From positions 1-50,806 of the forward strand of contig DAHVOJ010000009.1 of assembly GCA_027318865.1 (NCBI GenBank): a stretch of 50,806 nt of DNA, in the 5' to 3' direction. Position numbers and translations under genes: made by a program. Shown one piece after another: positions 37,871 to 45,885 of the stretch. The notes under the pieces are model-generated. The model searched no databases. It saw nothing but the letters and a program-made list of their open reading frames with translations, and was not told where the DNA came from. This DNA is from a bacterium. Lineage in GTDB: Bacteria > SZUA-79 > Acidulodesulfobacterales > Acidulodesulfobacteraceae. How positions within the stretch are numbered: position 1 is the stretch's first letter; each line of letters opens with the position of its first letter.

Positions 37871-38840
37871 AAGTAATTTTAACCGCCCTTTCTTTATTAT
37901 TTAAATCGTTAATAAAAGTTATTTCTTTAAATTTTATATCTTTATTATCAAACTTTTCATAGAATAATGAACGGATATCACATTTTTTTCTGTAATCTAT
38001 TTCTAAAATAAGCGTTTTGACTTTTGCAGTTTTAAGCGCCGCCGCATCAAATATTTTTCTGTAAAATAAAAGCCCGTCCGCTCCCCCGTCTAAAGCCTTG
38101 TTCGGTTCGTAAAACTTAATATCGTCGTCTAACTCTTCTAATTCTCCGGTTTCTATATAAGGAGGATTTGATATAATTATATCGAAATTATCAAGATCGG
38201 AAAAATTAAAATCCCTATGCTTACCGTTAAAAGAAGATACTCCGCCGGCGTTGTTTAATCTAAATATATCCAAGTGAACCGGAATAACTTTTTTCCGGAC
38301 TCCGTTCGCAATTATATTTTTTTTTACAATATTCAGACTTCTAATACTGTTGTCCGCAGCATAAATTATAACATTATCAGAATTCTTTGCAATAGAAATT
38401 GCAATAGCTCCTGAACCGGTACCTAAATCAAGAACATAGATTTTCTTTTTGGATATACCGTAAAGCCTTTTTATTTCCTGCAAAGCCGAATCTACTAAAC
38501 ACTCGGTGTCCGGCCTCGGTATTAAAACCGGCCTGCCGACCAAAAAATCCAAAGAATAAAATTCCTTTTTTTTAACGATATACGCAAAAGGTTCTTTCTT
38601 AATCCTTCTTGCTATTAATTTTTCAAATAAACTTATTTTTCTTCCGGCAATTTTATCTTCATATGAAATAATTAACTCTTCGAACGTTTTACCCAAAACA
38701 TACTTCATTAATCCGGAAGATTCGTTAAACGGATTCCGGACGCCTGCTTTTTTTAGTCCGGCTTCTCCCCGCTTAATTAGTCCGTAAACGGTGGAATCCA
38801 CACTATTATTGCAATTATTGCAATTGTTTCTGCGACTCAA
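37863..38840 (-). CDS. prmC: Release factor glutamine methyltransferase PrmC
   Basis: 325 residues from a TTG. The AdoMet pocket is VLDLGTGSGAIAIS and the Gln-binding motif NPPYI is in FDIIISNPPYIETGEL; the N-terminal RF-binding helices contain KRGEAGLKKAGVRNP. It methylates the GGQ glutamine of RF1, encoded just upstream. The start is uncertain: the first 13 codons come from a 9-bp tandem repeat (NNCNNCNN), and GTG at 38801 is an equally good start without that tail. It overlaps prfA by 26 bp and murA by 8 bp. Confidence 0.92.
   Translation of the reverse strand: MSRRNNCNNCNNSVDSTVYGLIKRGEAGLKKAGVRNPFNESSGLMKYVLGKTFEELIISYEDKIAGRKISLFEKLIARRIKKEPFAYIVKKKEFYSLDFLVGRPVLIPRPDTECLVDSALQEIKRLYGISKKKIYVLDLGTGSGAIAISIAKNSDNVIIYAADNSIRSLNIVKKNIIANGVRKKVIPVHLDIFRLNNAGGVSSFNGKHRDFNFSDLDNFDIIISNPPYIETGELEELDDDIKFYEPNKALDGGADGLLFYRKIFDAAALKTAKVKTLILEIDYRKKCDIRSLFYEKFDNKDIKFKEITFINDLNNKERAVKITYG
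38805..38825. repeat. 9-bp tandem repeat at the prfA/prmC junction
   Basis: Two and a third copies of ATTATTGCA on the plus strand. The prfA stop codon (38815-38817) lies inside it and the prmC frame reads it as NNCNNCNN. A unit gain or loss would move the prfA stop but not shift prmC. Confidence 0.6.
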
Positions 38841-39891
38841 AATAATCTGCCAACGGAATTAAAAGTTCGTCTAGATCGCCGTCCATGAAAGAAGACAGCT
38901 TATGTATAGTTATCCCTGCACGGTGGTCGGTTATCCTGCCCTGCGGAAAATTATAAGTTCTTATCTTTTCGCTCCTGTCGCCGCTGCCGACCATGCTTTT
39001 TCTGCTTTGAGCTTCTATGCTTTTTTTGTCGGCTTCTATCCTGTTTAAAAGCCGGGATCTCAATATTCTAAGAGCTTTTGCTTTATTTTTATGCTGCGAT
39101 TTTTCGTCCTGGCAGGTGACTACGAGTCCGGTAGGAATATGGGTAACCCTTACGGCGGAATCAGTCGTATTAACGCTCTGTCCGCCGTGTCCGGAGGATC
39201 TGTAAACATCTATTCTTAAATCTTCGGGATTTATTTTCAGGTCTATTTCTTCGGCTTCCGGCATAACCGCAACGGTTGCCGCCGAAGTATGGACTCTTCC
39301 CTGCGTTTCCGTAGCAGGAATTCTTTGAACCCTGTGCACCCCGCTTTCGTTCTGCAAAAGACGGAATGCGTCTTTTCCTTTTACCGATACGATTGCTTCC
39401 TTTAGACCTCCGGATGAAGAGGGACTTAAAGAAATAGCCTCAAATTGAAAATTTTTTGCCAGAGCATATTTGTTATACATTTTAAAAAGGTCGAGAGCAA
39501 AAAGGGCGGCTTCTTCTCCGCCCGTAGCCGCCCTTATTTCAAGAAGAATATCTTTATCCTGCAAATTTTCTTTTGGAAAAAAGAAATCTTTAATCTCTTC
39601 GGCTATTTCGTCGGCTTTACTTTTTAAAGAGTTTATTTCTTCGTTTTCTAAGTCTATAAGTGCGCCGTCGGATTCCGACTTAACTAATTTTTCAAGTTCT
39701 TTTATTTCCGATTCTATTTTTTTATATTCCGAAAATTGTTCGACGGTTTTTTTTATCACATTATATTGTTTCGATAATTCCTTTATCTCCGCACTGAAGC
39801 CTTTTGCGCTTTCTTCCTGTATTCTTGAATACAATCCTTTAGATTTTTGCGATAATTCAAGCGCTTTTTTAATCAAGTTATCGTCAAGCAT
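38815..39891 (-). CDS. prfA: Peptide chain release factor 1
   Basis: 358 residues. The catalytic GGQ is in YRSSGHGGQSVNTTDSAVR; the stop-codon recognition PxT-type segment is in VQRIPATETQGRVHT. It terminates translation at UAA and UAG. The open frame starts at 39900, but AAAGG touches that ATG directly and is 9 nt from ATG 39891, so MLDDNL is the better start. The C-terminus ends in FESQKQLQ within the tandem repeat. It sits between thyX and prmC. Confidence 0.97.
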   Translation of the reverse strand: MLDDNLIKKALELSQKSKGLYSRIQEESAKGFSAEIKELSKQYNVIKKTVEQFSEYKKIESEIKELEKLVKSESDGALIDLENEEINSLKSKADEIAEEIKDFFFPKENLQDKDILLEIRAATGGEEAALFALDLFKMYNKYALAKNFQFEAISLSPSSSGGLKEAIVSVKGKDAFRLLQNESGVHRVQRIPATETQGRVHTSAATVAVMPEAEEIDLKINPEDLRIDVYRSSGHGGQSVNTTDSAVRVTHIPTGLVVTCQDEKSQHKNKAKALRILRSRLLNRIEADKKSIEAQSRKSMVGSGDRSEKIRTYNFPQGRITDHRAGITIHKLSSFMDGDLDELLIPLADYFESQKQLQ

Positions 39892-39942
39892 TAAACACAT
39901 CCTTTAAAACATTTAAGGGTACAGACCGGCAAGTTCTAAAAG

Positions 39943-40653
39943 CTAAAAATCAAGCCCGCCTTTTAGCCACGACGTTCTAATTTCGGAAGGATTGCCGCAT
40001 GAAAATTCCCCTTCCGAACAATTTCCTCTTACGCATGACGGACCGGCTCCGTAAAAAACGGACGGAGCTATGGGATAAACAAGCTTAAACATCTCCCGGG
40101 CAACCGATCTTATTTCCCACTGCGCCCTGTTGCACCCTCTCAATTTAAAAAAATGAAGCAGTTCCCTTGCATTCATAGTAAAAATAATCTGCGTTTCCGT
40201 TGCGTTTGGAAGCAGATATCTTGCATCTTCGGCGGGAATGTCTTTTTCGAGAAAATATCCGTAAAGCGAAAAAATATCTTCGATTATTTTTTCGTATTTC
40301 GTTAAAAACTCCGGATTTTTGGCTATTGAATCGGGAATAACGTATTTAGGCTTATCTTCTTTAACGTAACGCTGGCTTCTCTGGGAATATGACGCGATTC
40401 TATGCCTTACCAATTGATGCGAAGCGCTCCTCGATAACTTTTCCACGCCGAAAGTAAAATTAGAATGTTCGAGGACGGACTCGTGTCCCGACATTCTGAT
40501 TCTTTTAATTAATTTCCTTGCTTTCTCCAACCCTTTCTCGCCGTCGTTAAAATCCGCTTCTATCTTAGCTATGCCGTAAGAACTGTAGCAAAGCCTTGCC
40601 GCAGTCGCAATAGTAATTTCCGGCTTAGAGGTATAATTAATGAGCTTAACCAT
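39943..40653 (-). CDS. thyX: Flavin-dependent thymidylate synthase
   Basis: 236 residues. The ThyX signature R-H-R-x7-S is present as RHRIASYSQRS (residues 83-93), with the FAD/dUMP-binding NATETQIIFTMNARELLHFFKLR segment and a C-terminal tail. It makes dTMP using reduced FAD and methylene-THF. It replaces the unrelated ThyA and would go with a low dihydrofolate reductase need. It lies 25 bp after rpmE and is tied to the prfA block. Confidence 0.96.
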   Translation of the reverse strand: MVKLINYTSKPEITIATAARLCYSSYGIAKIEADFNDGEKGLEKARKLIKRIRMSGHESVLEHSNFTFGVEKLSRSASHQLVRHRIASYSQRSQRYVKEDKPKYVIPDSIAKNPEFLTKYEKIIEDIFSLYGYFLEKDIPAEDARYLLPNATETQIIFTMNARELLHFFKLRGCNRAQWEIRSVAREMFKLVYPIAPSVFYGAGPSCVRGNCSEGEFSCGNPSEIRTSWLKGGLDF

Positions 40654-40677
40654 TCATAAAAGGAAATATAATTTACT

Positions 40678-40899
40678 TTATTGTTTAGCGTTATTGTTTT
40701 TGACGCCTGCGTATTTCTTGTTAAATTTGTCTATTCTTCCGGCGCTGTCCACGAATTTTTGTTTGCCGGTGTAAAACGGATGACACTTCGAACATATATC
40801 GACGTGAATTTCTTCTACCGTGCTTCCCGTAATAAACTCTTCCCCACAGGCGCATTTAACTTTAGCCTGATAAATTTTCGGGTGTATTCCTTCTTTCAT
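40678..40899 (-). CDS. rpmE: 50S ribosomal protein L31, zinc-binding type
   Basis: 73 residues from ATG 40899, which follows AGGAG at 10 nt. The fold begins [16 protein letters not shown] and has the zinc cysteines CAC and [13 protein letters not shown], the C+ form. The frame open to 40947 adds 16 residues that overlap kdsB and lack support. It is a small ribosome-surface protein. Confidence 0.95.
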   Translation of the reverse strand: MKEGIHPKIYQAKVKCACGEEFITGSTVEEIHVDICSKCHPFYTGKQKFVDSAGRIDKFNKKYAGVKNNNAKQ

Positions 40900-40939
40900 T
40901 TTTAGATTGCTCCTTTTTATTTCGTTCAATTTTATTAAG

Positions 40940-41698
40940 TTAATCATTATAAGATTTTAAAATAAAATTTTCAACCTTTTTAATATCGTCCGGAACATCG
41001 ACCGGAATAGTAGAAAGAACGACGGTTTCAACTTTTATCCTATATCCGTTTTCTATTGCCCTCAACTGTTCCAGCATTTCTTTTTTTTCCAAATAAGACT
41101 GCTTCATTTTGCCGAATTCTAAAAGAAATTCTTTAGTATATCCGTAAAAACCGAGATGCTTATATCCAAAAATACCTTTAAAATCCTTAAGATTTCCGGC
41201 ATATTCCCTATCGTGCGGTATGGAACTTCTCGAAAAATAGATGCCGAAATTATTTTTATCGACTACGACTTTTACATTATTTGGATCCATAAACTCTTCG
41301 TAAGAATAAATAGGGGTTTTTACGCTCGTATATGAAATATCGACGCTTTCGTTAAACGGTTTTATTAATGCCGATATTATTTCGGAATTTACTAAAGGCT
41401 CGTCTCCCTGAATATTTAATATTATATCGGCGTCTATGTCCGATACGGCTTCTATAATTCTGTCGGTTCCGGTTTGATGGGTATCTTTCGTCATAACTAC
41501 GTTTGCCCCGAAACCTTTACAGACGTCGTATATTCTTTTATCCTCGGTAGCTATAATAACGCCGGAAAGCATTTCGGATTTTTTTACCCCTTCATAAACA
41601 TGCTTTATCATAGGCTTATCTAAAATCAAAGCAAGCGGTTTCCCTTCAAATCTGGAAGACTTATATCTGGCCGGTATAACGGCAACTATTTTTTTCAT
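40940..41698 (-). CDS. kdsB: 3-deoxy-manno-octulosonate cytidylyltransferase (CMP-KDO synthetase)
   Basis: 252 residues. It starts with the nucleotide-binding [18 protein letters not shown] and has [20 protein letters not shown] and [15 protein letters not shown] segments. It activates KDO for lipopolysaccharide inner-core synthesis in the cytoplasm, evidence that the cell has an outer membrane with KDO. It lies 40 bp after rlpA. Confidence 0.96.
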   Translation of the reverse strand: MKKIVAVIPARYKSSRFEGKPLALILDKPMIKHVYEGVKKSEMLSGVIIATEDKRIYDVCKGFGANVVMTKDTHQTGTDRIIEAVSDIDADIILNIQGDEPLVNSEIISALIKPFNESVDISYTSVKTPIYSYEEFMDPNNVKVVVDKNNFGIYFSRSSIPHDREYAGNLKDFKGIFGYKHLGFYGYTKEFLLEFGKMKQSYLEKKEMLEQLRAIENGYRIKVETVVLSTIPVDVPDDIKKVENFILKSYND

Positions 41699-41738
41699 AC
41701 AAATATTTTATTATATTTAATTTGAAAATGAAATAAAT

Positions 41739-42512
41739 TTATTCGGTCCTTGTAATATAAACGTCATAACCGTATCTTGCTATAGTTTTAGCAAAACTAT
41801 AGGCATCTTCAAGATTTCTAAAACTGCCGAATACTACTTTATAATAAAACGTTCCCCTGACGTTTTTTTCTGCCAGACGAACGCCCGGGACAAATTTTTT
41901 CATTACCGATATTTTTTTCAGCGCTTTTTCTTTTCTTGTATAGGCGGCAAACTGCAAAGTATAGCCGCCAACCGGAGGCGCATGTTTTACCGAGGGTATT
42001 ATGCCGCCTGCGTTATAATATCTTTTATATTCCGACAGCGAAACGGGATTAGGCCCTAAATACTGAACCCTTACCAATGCGGTCCCGGGGCCTATCATAT
42101 CGAGGGCTCTCGCGGCGGCATAGGAAAGATCCATAATTCTGCCGTCCGCATAAGGCCCTCTGTCGTCCACCAAAACTTCCACGCTTCTGTGGTTTTCAAG
42201 GTCGGTAACATAAGCATAACTATCAAGCGGAAGCGTAAGCGAAGCCGCCGTCAAATCGTACATATTGTAAATTTGTCCGCTTGCGGTAGGCCTGCCTTGA
42301 AATCCCGGACCGTACCATGAAGCCACCCCCATTTCCACATTATGCGAAATCCGTTTAGGAGGATAATATCCCGGCGGAGGAGCATACGAACCGAAACTCC
42401 GCCCTGAATAATTGCCGCCTATTATATAAGGAACGCAGCCGGAAAGAAAAGCGGCGGACATAAAAACGGAAAACAATAGAAACAATAACTTTATTTTTTT
42501 ATTTGACATCAT
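41739..42512 (-). CDS. rlpA: RlpA-like lipoprotein with SPOR domain
   Basis: 257 residues. The signal peptide ends in a lipobox LSGC (Cys26), so it is lipid-anchored. The double-psi barrel domain (about 50-150) has GVASWYGPGFQGRPTASGQIY and the catalytic DDRGPYADGRIMDLSYAAARAL. The C-terminal ~75 residues are a SPOR domain (YTLQFAAYTRKEKALK...YYKVVFGSFRNLEDA). RlpA is a lytic transglycosylase acting on peptide-denuded glycan at division septa. It is transcribed divergently from the SAM-riboswitch operon; the two share a 300-bp region. Confidence 0.93.
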   Translation of the reverse strand: MMSNKKIKLLFLLFSVFMSAAFLSGCVPYIIGGNYSGRSFGSYAPPPGYYPPKRISHNVEMGVASWYGPGFQGRPTASGQIYNMYDLTAASLTLPLDSYAYVTDLENHRSVEVLVDDRGPYADGRIMDLSYAAARALDMIGPGTALVRVQYLGPNPVSLSEYKRYYNAGGIIPSVKHAPPVGGYTLQFAAYTRKEKALKKISVMKKFVPGVRLAEKNVRGTFYYKVVFGSFRNLEDAYSFAKTIARYGYDVYITRTE

Positions 42513-42578
42513 TTATATTTATACTATATAATAATAGTCGGTATTATGATAGATTATTTTATAAAATTATATAACTAA

Positions 42579-42600
42579 ACAGGCTGTTCATCAAGCCTGT
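42579..42600. promoter_or_regulatory. Inverted repeat just upstream of the SAM aptamer
   Basis: ACAGGCT (42579-42585) and AGCCTGT (42594-42600) form a 7-bp stem with an 8-nt loop, ending 4 nt before the aptamer. A weak -10-like TATAAC (42570-42575) lies just upstream. It may be an operator or the first hairpin of the leader RNA. Confidence 0.35.
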
Positions 42601-42604
42601 AACG

Positions 42605-42712
42605 TTCTTATCAAGAGCGGTAGAGGGACGGGCCCTTTGAAACCGCAGCAACCGGTTCGATTTCAATAAAATCGGTGCTAATTCCCGCAGGTTTATTCCT
42701 GGAAGATAAGAA
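42605..42712 (+). promoter_or_regulatory. SAM-I (S-box) riboswitch aptamer
   Basis: P1 strand TTCTTATC (42605-42612) pairs with GATAAGAA (42705-42712). Between them is the S-box core: CAAGAGCGG, GAGGGACGGGCCC, GAAACCGCAGCAACCGG, CGGTGCTAATTCCCGCAGG and GGAAGATAAG. AAGAAGA (42708-42714) can alternatively pair with TCTTCTT (42733-42739) of the terminator, so SAM-stabilised P1 would free the terminator and switch the operon off. It controls the thrC-like gene and the sulfur-carrier genes behind it. Confidence 0.96.
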
Positions 42713-42725
42713 GAAACGAGTTTTT

Positions 42726-42768
42726 AAAAACCTCTTCTTCCGTATTTTCAGGAAGAAGAGGTTTTTTT
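42726..42768 (+). terminator. Riboswitch expression-platform terminator
   Basis: AAAAACCTCTTCTTCC (42726-42741) pairs perfectly with GGAAGAAGAGGTTTTT (42751-42766), a 16-bp stem with 9-nt loop, followed by a T-run. Its 5' arm competes with the aptamer P1 3' strand (antiterminator). Confidence 0.94.
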
Positions 42769-42814
42769 GTTATGCAGGATTTAATTTTAACACAATAATA
42801 AATAAGGAGAAAAA

Positions 42815-44059
42815 ATGTTCGTTAAAGGTCTGAAATGCAGGGAATGCGGCAAAGAATACCCTGATAGCCCGCTTTATGTTTGCGATTACTGTTTTGGTCC
42901 GTTAGAAGTGGATTACGATTACGATAAAATAAAAAAGGAAATAACGAGGGAGAAAATAAAATCACGCGATGCAAATATGTGGCGGTATCGGGAACTTCTT
43001 CCGATAAAAGGAGAAATAAAAATCGGTAAAAACGTGGGTTACACTCCGCTCGTAAAAGCCGATAACCTAGCAAAAGCTCTCGGCGTTAAAGAAATATACG
43101 TTAAAAACGATGCCATAAACTTCCCTACGCTATCTTTTAAAGACAGGGTCGTATCGGTAGCCGTTGCAAAAGCTAAAGAATTCGGTTTTAAAACAGTCGC
43201 CTGCGCTTCTACCGGAAACCTCGCTAACTCCGTTGCGGCTCTGGCGGCTTCTTCCGGCTATGAAAGTTTCGTATTTATACCGTCCAACCTTGAAATAGGA
43301 AAGGTATTGGGAACCCTTATATACGACACCAATCTTGTTAAAATTAACGGCAGTTACGATAAAGTCAACAGGCTCTGCACCGAAATAGCCGGCAAACACA
43401 GTTGGGCATTTGTAAATATCAATTTAAGGCCGTATTATGCGGAAGGGTCAAAATCCCTTACTTTCGAGATGCTGGAACAACTTGGATTCAAAGCCCCCGA
43501 CAACGTCGTAGTTCCTATGGCGGGAGGGTCTTTAATCACCAAAGTAGGAAAAGCGATAGACGAATTCGATTACTGCGGCTTACTTAAGGAAAAACCTCAT
43601 ACTAAAATTTTCGGGGCCCAAGCTGCCGGTTGCAATCCGATAACCGCTACGGTTAAGGAAAAAAGAGAATTTATAAAACCGGTCAGAACGCCGGATACTA
43701 TCGCAAAATCCCTTGCGATAGGAAATCCGGCGGACGGCTACTACGCCACCGACCTGATGAATAAAACCGGAGGATACGGCGAAGACGCCGCCGACGAAGA
43801 AATAATAGAAGGCATGAAACTGCTTGCCGCTACGGAAGGCATATTTACCGAAACCGCCGGCGGAGTTACGGTTGCGGTGGCAAAAAAACTTATCGAAAAA
43901 GGATATATAAACAAAAACGAAACCACCGTGCTGGCTATTACCGGAAACGGGCTTAAAACCCTGGAAGCCTTAAGCGGAAAATTGAAAGAAGCGCCCGTTA
44001 TCGAACCAAATTTGGAAGAATTCGAGAAAGTTCTTGCAAAAATTAAAGGAAAAAAATAA
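42815..44059 (+). CDS. Threonine-synthase-like PLP enzyme, candidate homocysteine synthase
   Basis: 414 residues, start after AAGGAG. The N-terminal zinc ribbon has C8-x2-C11 and C23-x2-C26. The PLP lysine is K109 in NFPTLSFKDR; the phosphate-binding STGNLANS and the glycine loop AGGSLI are present. By family it is a threonine synthase (ThrC, COG0498), which acts on O-phosphohomoserine. Its context is not threonine synthesis: it follows a SAM riboswitch and heads a sulfur-carrier operon. I recall from the literature a Streptomyces ThrC homologue (MetM) that works with a MoaD-like carrier (MetO) to make homocysteine from O-phosphohomoserine; this gene may be an equivalent. Ordinary threonine synthase remains possible. 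Confidence 0.75.
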   Translation: MFVKGLKCRECGKEYPDSPLYVCDYCFGPLEVDYDYDKIKKEITREKIKSRDANMWRYRELLPIKGEIKIGKNVGYTPLVKADNLAKALGVKEIYVKNDAINFPTLSFKDRVVSVAVAKAKEFGFKTVACASTGNLANSVAALAASSGYESFVFIPSNLEIGKVLGTLIYDTNLVKINGSYDKVNRLCTEIAGKHSWAFVNINLRPYYAEGSKSLTFEMLEQLGFKAPDNVVVPMAGGSLITKVGKAIDEFDYCGLLKEKPHTKIFGAQAAGCNPITATVKEKREFIKPVRTPDTIAKSLAIGNPADGYYATDLMNKTGGYGEDAADEEIIEGMKLLAATEGIFTETAGGVTVAVAKKLIEKGYINKNETTVLAITGNGLKTLEALSGKLKEAPVIEPNLEEFEKVLAKIKGKK

Positions 44060-44081
44060 TTATAATAAAGGAGGATTTCAA

Positions 44082-44597
44082 ATGCCTATAAAAGTAAGAA
44101 TACCGACACCGTTAAGAACTTTAACGGGCGGCAAAGCCGAAGTAGAAGCGGCCGGCTCGAACATAATCGAAATTATCGACGACTTAGAAAAAAATTTTTC
44201 GGGTATTAAAGAAAGAATATGCGAATCAAACGATCAGGTGAGAAGATTCGTAAACGTTTATCTTAACGACGAGGATATAAGATTTATCGACAACATAAAT
44301 TCAACCGTTAAAGACGGGGACACTGTGTCGATAATTCCTGCAATCGCAGGCGGCGCACCCGAAAAAAAAAAGTTTTATCTTAACTATCCGCAGGAAGTAA
44401 TTAAAGAACCGTTAATTTATTTAGTCGGGAAAAACTATAACGTCATTACTAATATAAGAAGCGCAAGCATATCCAACGACATCGGTATAATAGCCATAGA
44501 ACTGGAAGGGGAATCCAATGACATCGAAAAAGCGGTAAAGTTTTTGGAATCAAGAGGCGTAACGGTGGAGCCTATCGTCTTAGACGTAGTAGAATAA
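44082..44597 (+). CDS. MoaD/ThiS-like sulfur carrier fused to a NIL domain
   Basis: 171 residues from ATG 44082, with AAAGGAGG 7 nt upstream. Residues 1-91 are a ubiquitin-like MoaD fold (VRIPTPLRTLTGGKAEVEA... DGDTVSIIPAIAGG) ending in Gly90-Gly91. Residues ~97-165 are a NIL domain (FYLNYPQEVIKEPLIYLVGKNY...GIIAIELEGE), the ligand-binding module known from the methionine importer ATPase MetN. In carriers the GG must be C-terminal to be adenylated and thiocarboxylated; here it is followed by A92 and 79 more residues. Proteolysis after GG, by the JAMM enzyme of this operon, would be needed. The 15 codons upstream of 44082 overlap the thrC-like gene and are not used. Confidence 0.88.
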   Translation: MPIKVRIPTPLRTLTGGKAEVEAAGSNIIEIIDDLEKNFSGIKERICESNDQVRRFVNVYLNDEDIRFIDNINSTVKDGDTVSIIPAIAGGAPEKKKFYLNYPQEVIKEPLIYLVGKNYNVITNIRSASISNDIGIIAIELEGESNDIEKAVKFLESRGVTVEPIVLDVVE

Positions 44598-44664
44598 ACC
44601 GTAAAATAAGCTTAATTAATCATTTACGCGCAGGCGGAAAGCATATAATAGCGGAGGAAAAATT

Positions 44665-45468
44665 TTGGAATTTACCGAAGAACGGATTAAAAGATATGCA
44701 AGGCATATAATATTGCCGGAAGTCGGAGGAGAAGGACAGGGGAAACTGCTTTCCTCAAAAGTCCTCCTTATAGGAGCCGGCGGGCTCGGCGCTCCATGCG
44801 GATATTATCTTGGAGCGGCAGGAATAGGAACTCTCGGAATAGTCGATTACGATACCGTCGATTTATCCAACCTCCAAAGACAGATATGGCACGGAACGGC
44901 GGACGTCGGAAGATACAAGGTCGATTCCGCAAGAGATTCCATAGAGCGCATCAATCCCGATGTAAAAGTCGTAACGTATAAAGAAGGCATTAACGCCGCA
45001 AATATCAAAGACATAATAAAAGATTACGACGTGGTCGTAGATGCGACCGATAATTTTCCGACGAGATATTTAATAAACGATGCCTGCCATTTTATGAAAA
45101 AGCCTTTGGTTTACGGCTCAATATTCAGGTTTGACGGGCAGGCTACCGTATTTCTGCCGGATGAAGGCCCCTGCTATAGATGCCTTTTTCCGACTCCTCC
45201 GCCTGCCGGACTCGTTCCGAGCTGTCAGGAAGCCGGAGTTCTGGGCGTTCTTCCCGGCGTAATAGGCGCGATTCAGGCAAACGAAGCCATAAAAATAATC
45301 CTCGGCATAGGTCGGACTTTAAACGGAAGACTTCTTATTTACGATGCCCTCGATATGAAATTTACAGAAATGAAACTGAGGCAGGATAAGGCATGCCCTT
45401 TGTGCGGCGAAAACCCGACGGTTTTTGAATTAATCGAATACGGCGACCTGTGCGAATTTAAAAATTGA
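44665..45468 (+). CDS. ThiF/MoeB-family E1-like adenylyltransferase
   Basis: 267 residues, TTG start with GGAGG upstream. The Rossmann nucleotide site is GAGGLG (37-42), followed by DLSNLQRQ (67-74) and DATDN (126-130). The structural zinc cysteines are C170/C173 (CYRC) and C244/C247 (CPLC), with a conserved Cys187 in VPSCQEAG. It activates the carrier's C-terminal Gly as acyl-adenylate for sulfur transfer. It has no rhodanese domain, so sulfur must come from another protein, plausibly the TusA-like one. MoeB and ThiF cannot be told apart by sequence; context favours the carrier next door. Confidence 0.92.
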   Translation: MEFTEERIKRYARHIILPEVGGEGQGKLLSSKVLLIGAGGLGAPCGYYLGAAGIGTLGIVDYDTVDLSNLQRQIWHGTADVGRYKVDSARDSIERINPDVKVVTYKEGINAANIKDIIKDYDVVVDATDNFPTRYLINDACHFMKKPLVYGSIFRFDGQATVFLPDEGPCYRCLFPTPPPAGLVPSCQEAGVLGVLPGVIGAIQANEAIKIILGIGRTLNGRLLIYDALDMKFTEMKLRQDKACPLCGENPTVFELIEYGDLCEFKN

Positions 45469-45476
45469 CAAATATT

Positions 45477-45612
45477 ATGAAATAATTGCATATGCAGTCA
45501 CTGCGAGCATTAGCGGACGGAGTCCGGCATGCAAACGCACGCCGTTTGCGCTCACCAATCTGTCGTTATGGAAACAATCCGTCGTTACAGTTTAAAAGAT
45601 GAAATAATTGCA
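45477..45612. repeat. REP-like element flanked by 14-bp direct repeats
   Basis: ATGAAATAATTGCA occurs at 45477-45490 and 45599-45612. The 108 bp between are less AT-rich than the surroundings and contain CACTGCGAGC (45500-45509), the inverted pair GCAAACG/CGTTTGC and repeated GTCGTTA. CACTGCGAG...CAATC resembles the widespread intergenic 'CATTGCGAG' repeat family. The element separates the E1 gene from the tusA-like gene. Whether the flanks are target duplications is unknown. Confidence 0.5.
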
Positions 45613-45636
45613 AATAACTGCGGGGGGTCAGAATAA

Positions 45637-45885
45637 ATGTCCGAATTTAAAGAAAACGGCGAATTAAATATTAAAGGGGAAATCTGCCCTTTTACCTTCG
45701 TAAAATCGAAACTTGCCTTAGAAAAGATGAAAAAAGGTGAGATTTTAAGGGTAATAGTGGACTATGAACCGGCGATAAGAAACGTTCCGCGTTCTATGGA
45801 GGAACAGGGACATAAAGTTTTATCCGTCAATAAAATTAACGACACCGATTATGAAATTATCGTGGAAAAAGATGGAAAAAAATAA
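45637..45885 (+). CDS. TusA/SirA-like sulfurtransferase
   Basis: 82 residues, the usual size. The active-site Cys17 is in IKGEICPFTFVKSKLALEKMKKGEIL, a variant of the TusA CPxP motif, with the downstream strand-helix pattern of the fold. TusA-type proteins carry a persulfide from a cysteine desulfurase to acceptors. In this operon it could load sulfur on the adenylated carrier. It overlaps the cysM-like gene by 14 bp. Confidence 0.88.
   Translation: MSEFKENGELNIKGEICPFTFVKSKLALEKMKKGEILRVIVDYEPAIRNVPRSMEEQGHKVLSVNKINDTDYEIIVEKDGKK

Noticed and set aside
42815-44059. Plain threonine synthase for the threonine pathway
   Set aside because: Not excluded by sequence, but no hom, thrB or other threonine gene is near, and a SAM riboswitch with sulfur-carrier genes fits a methionine role better.
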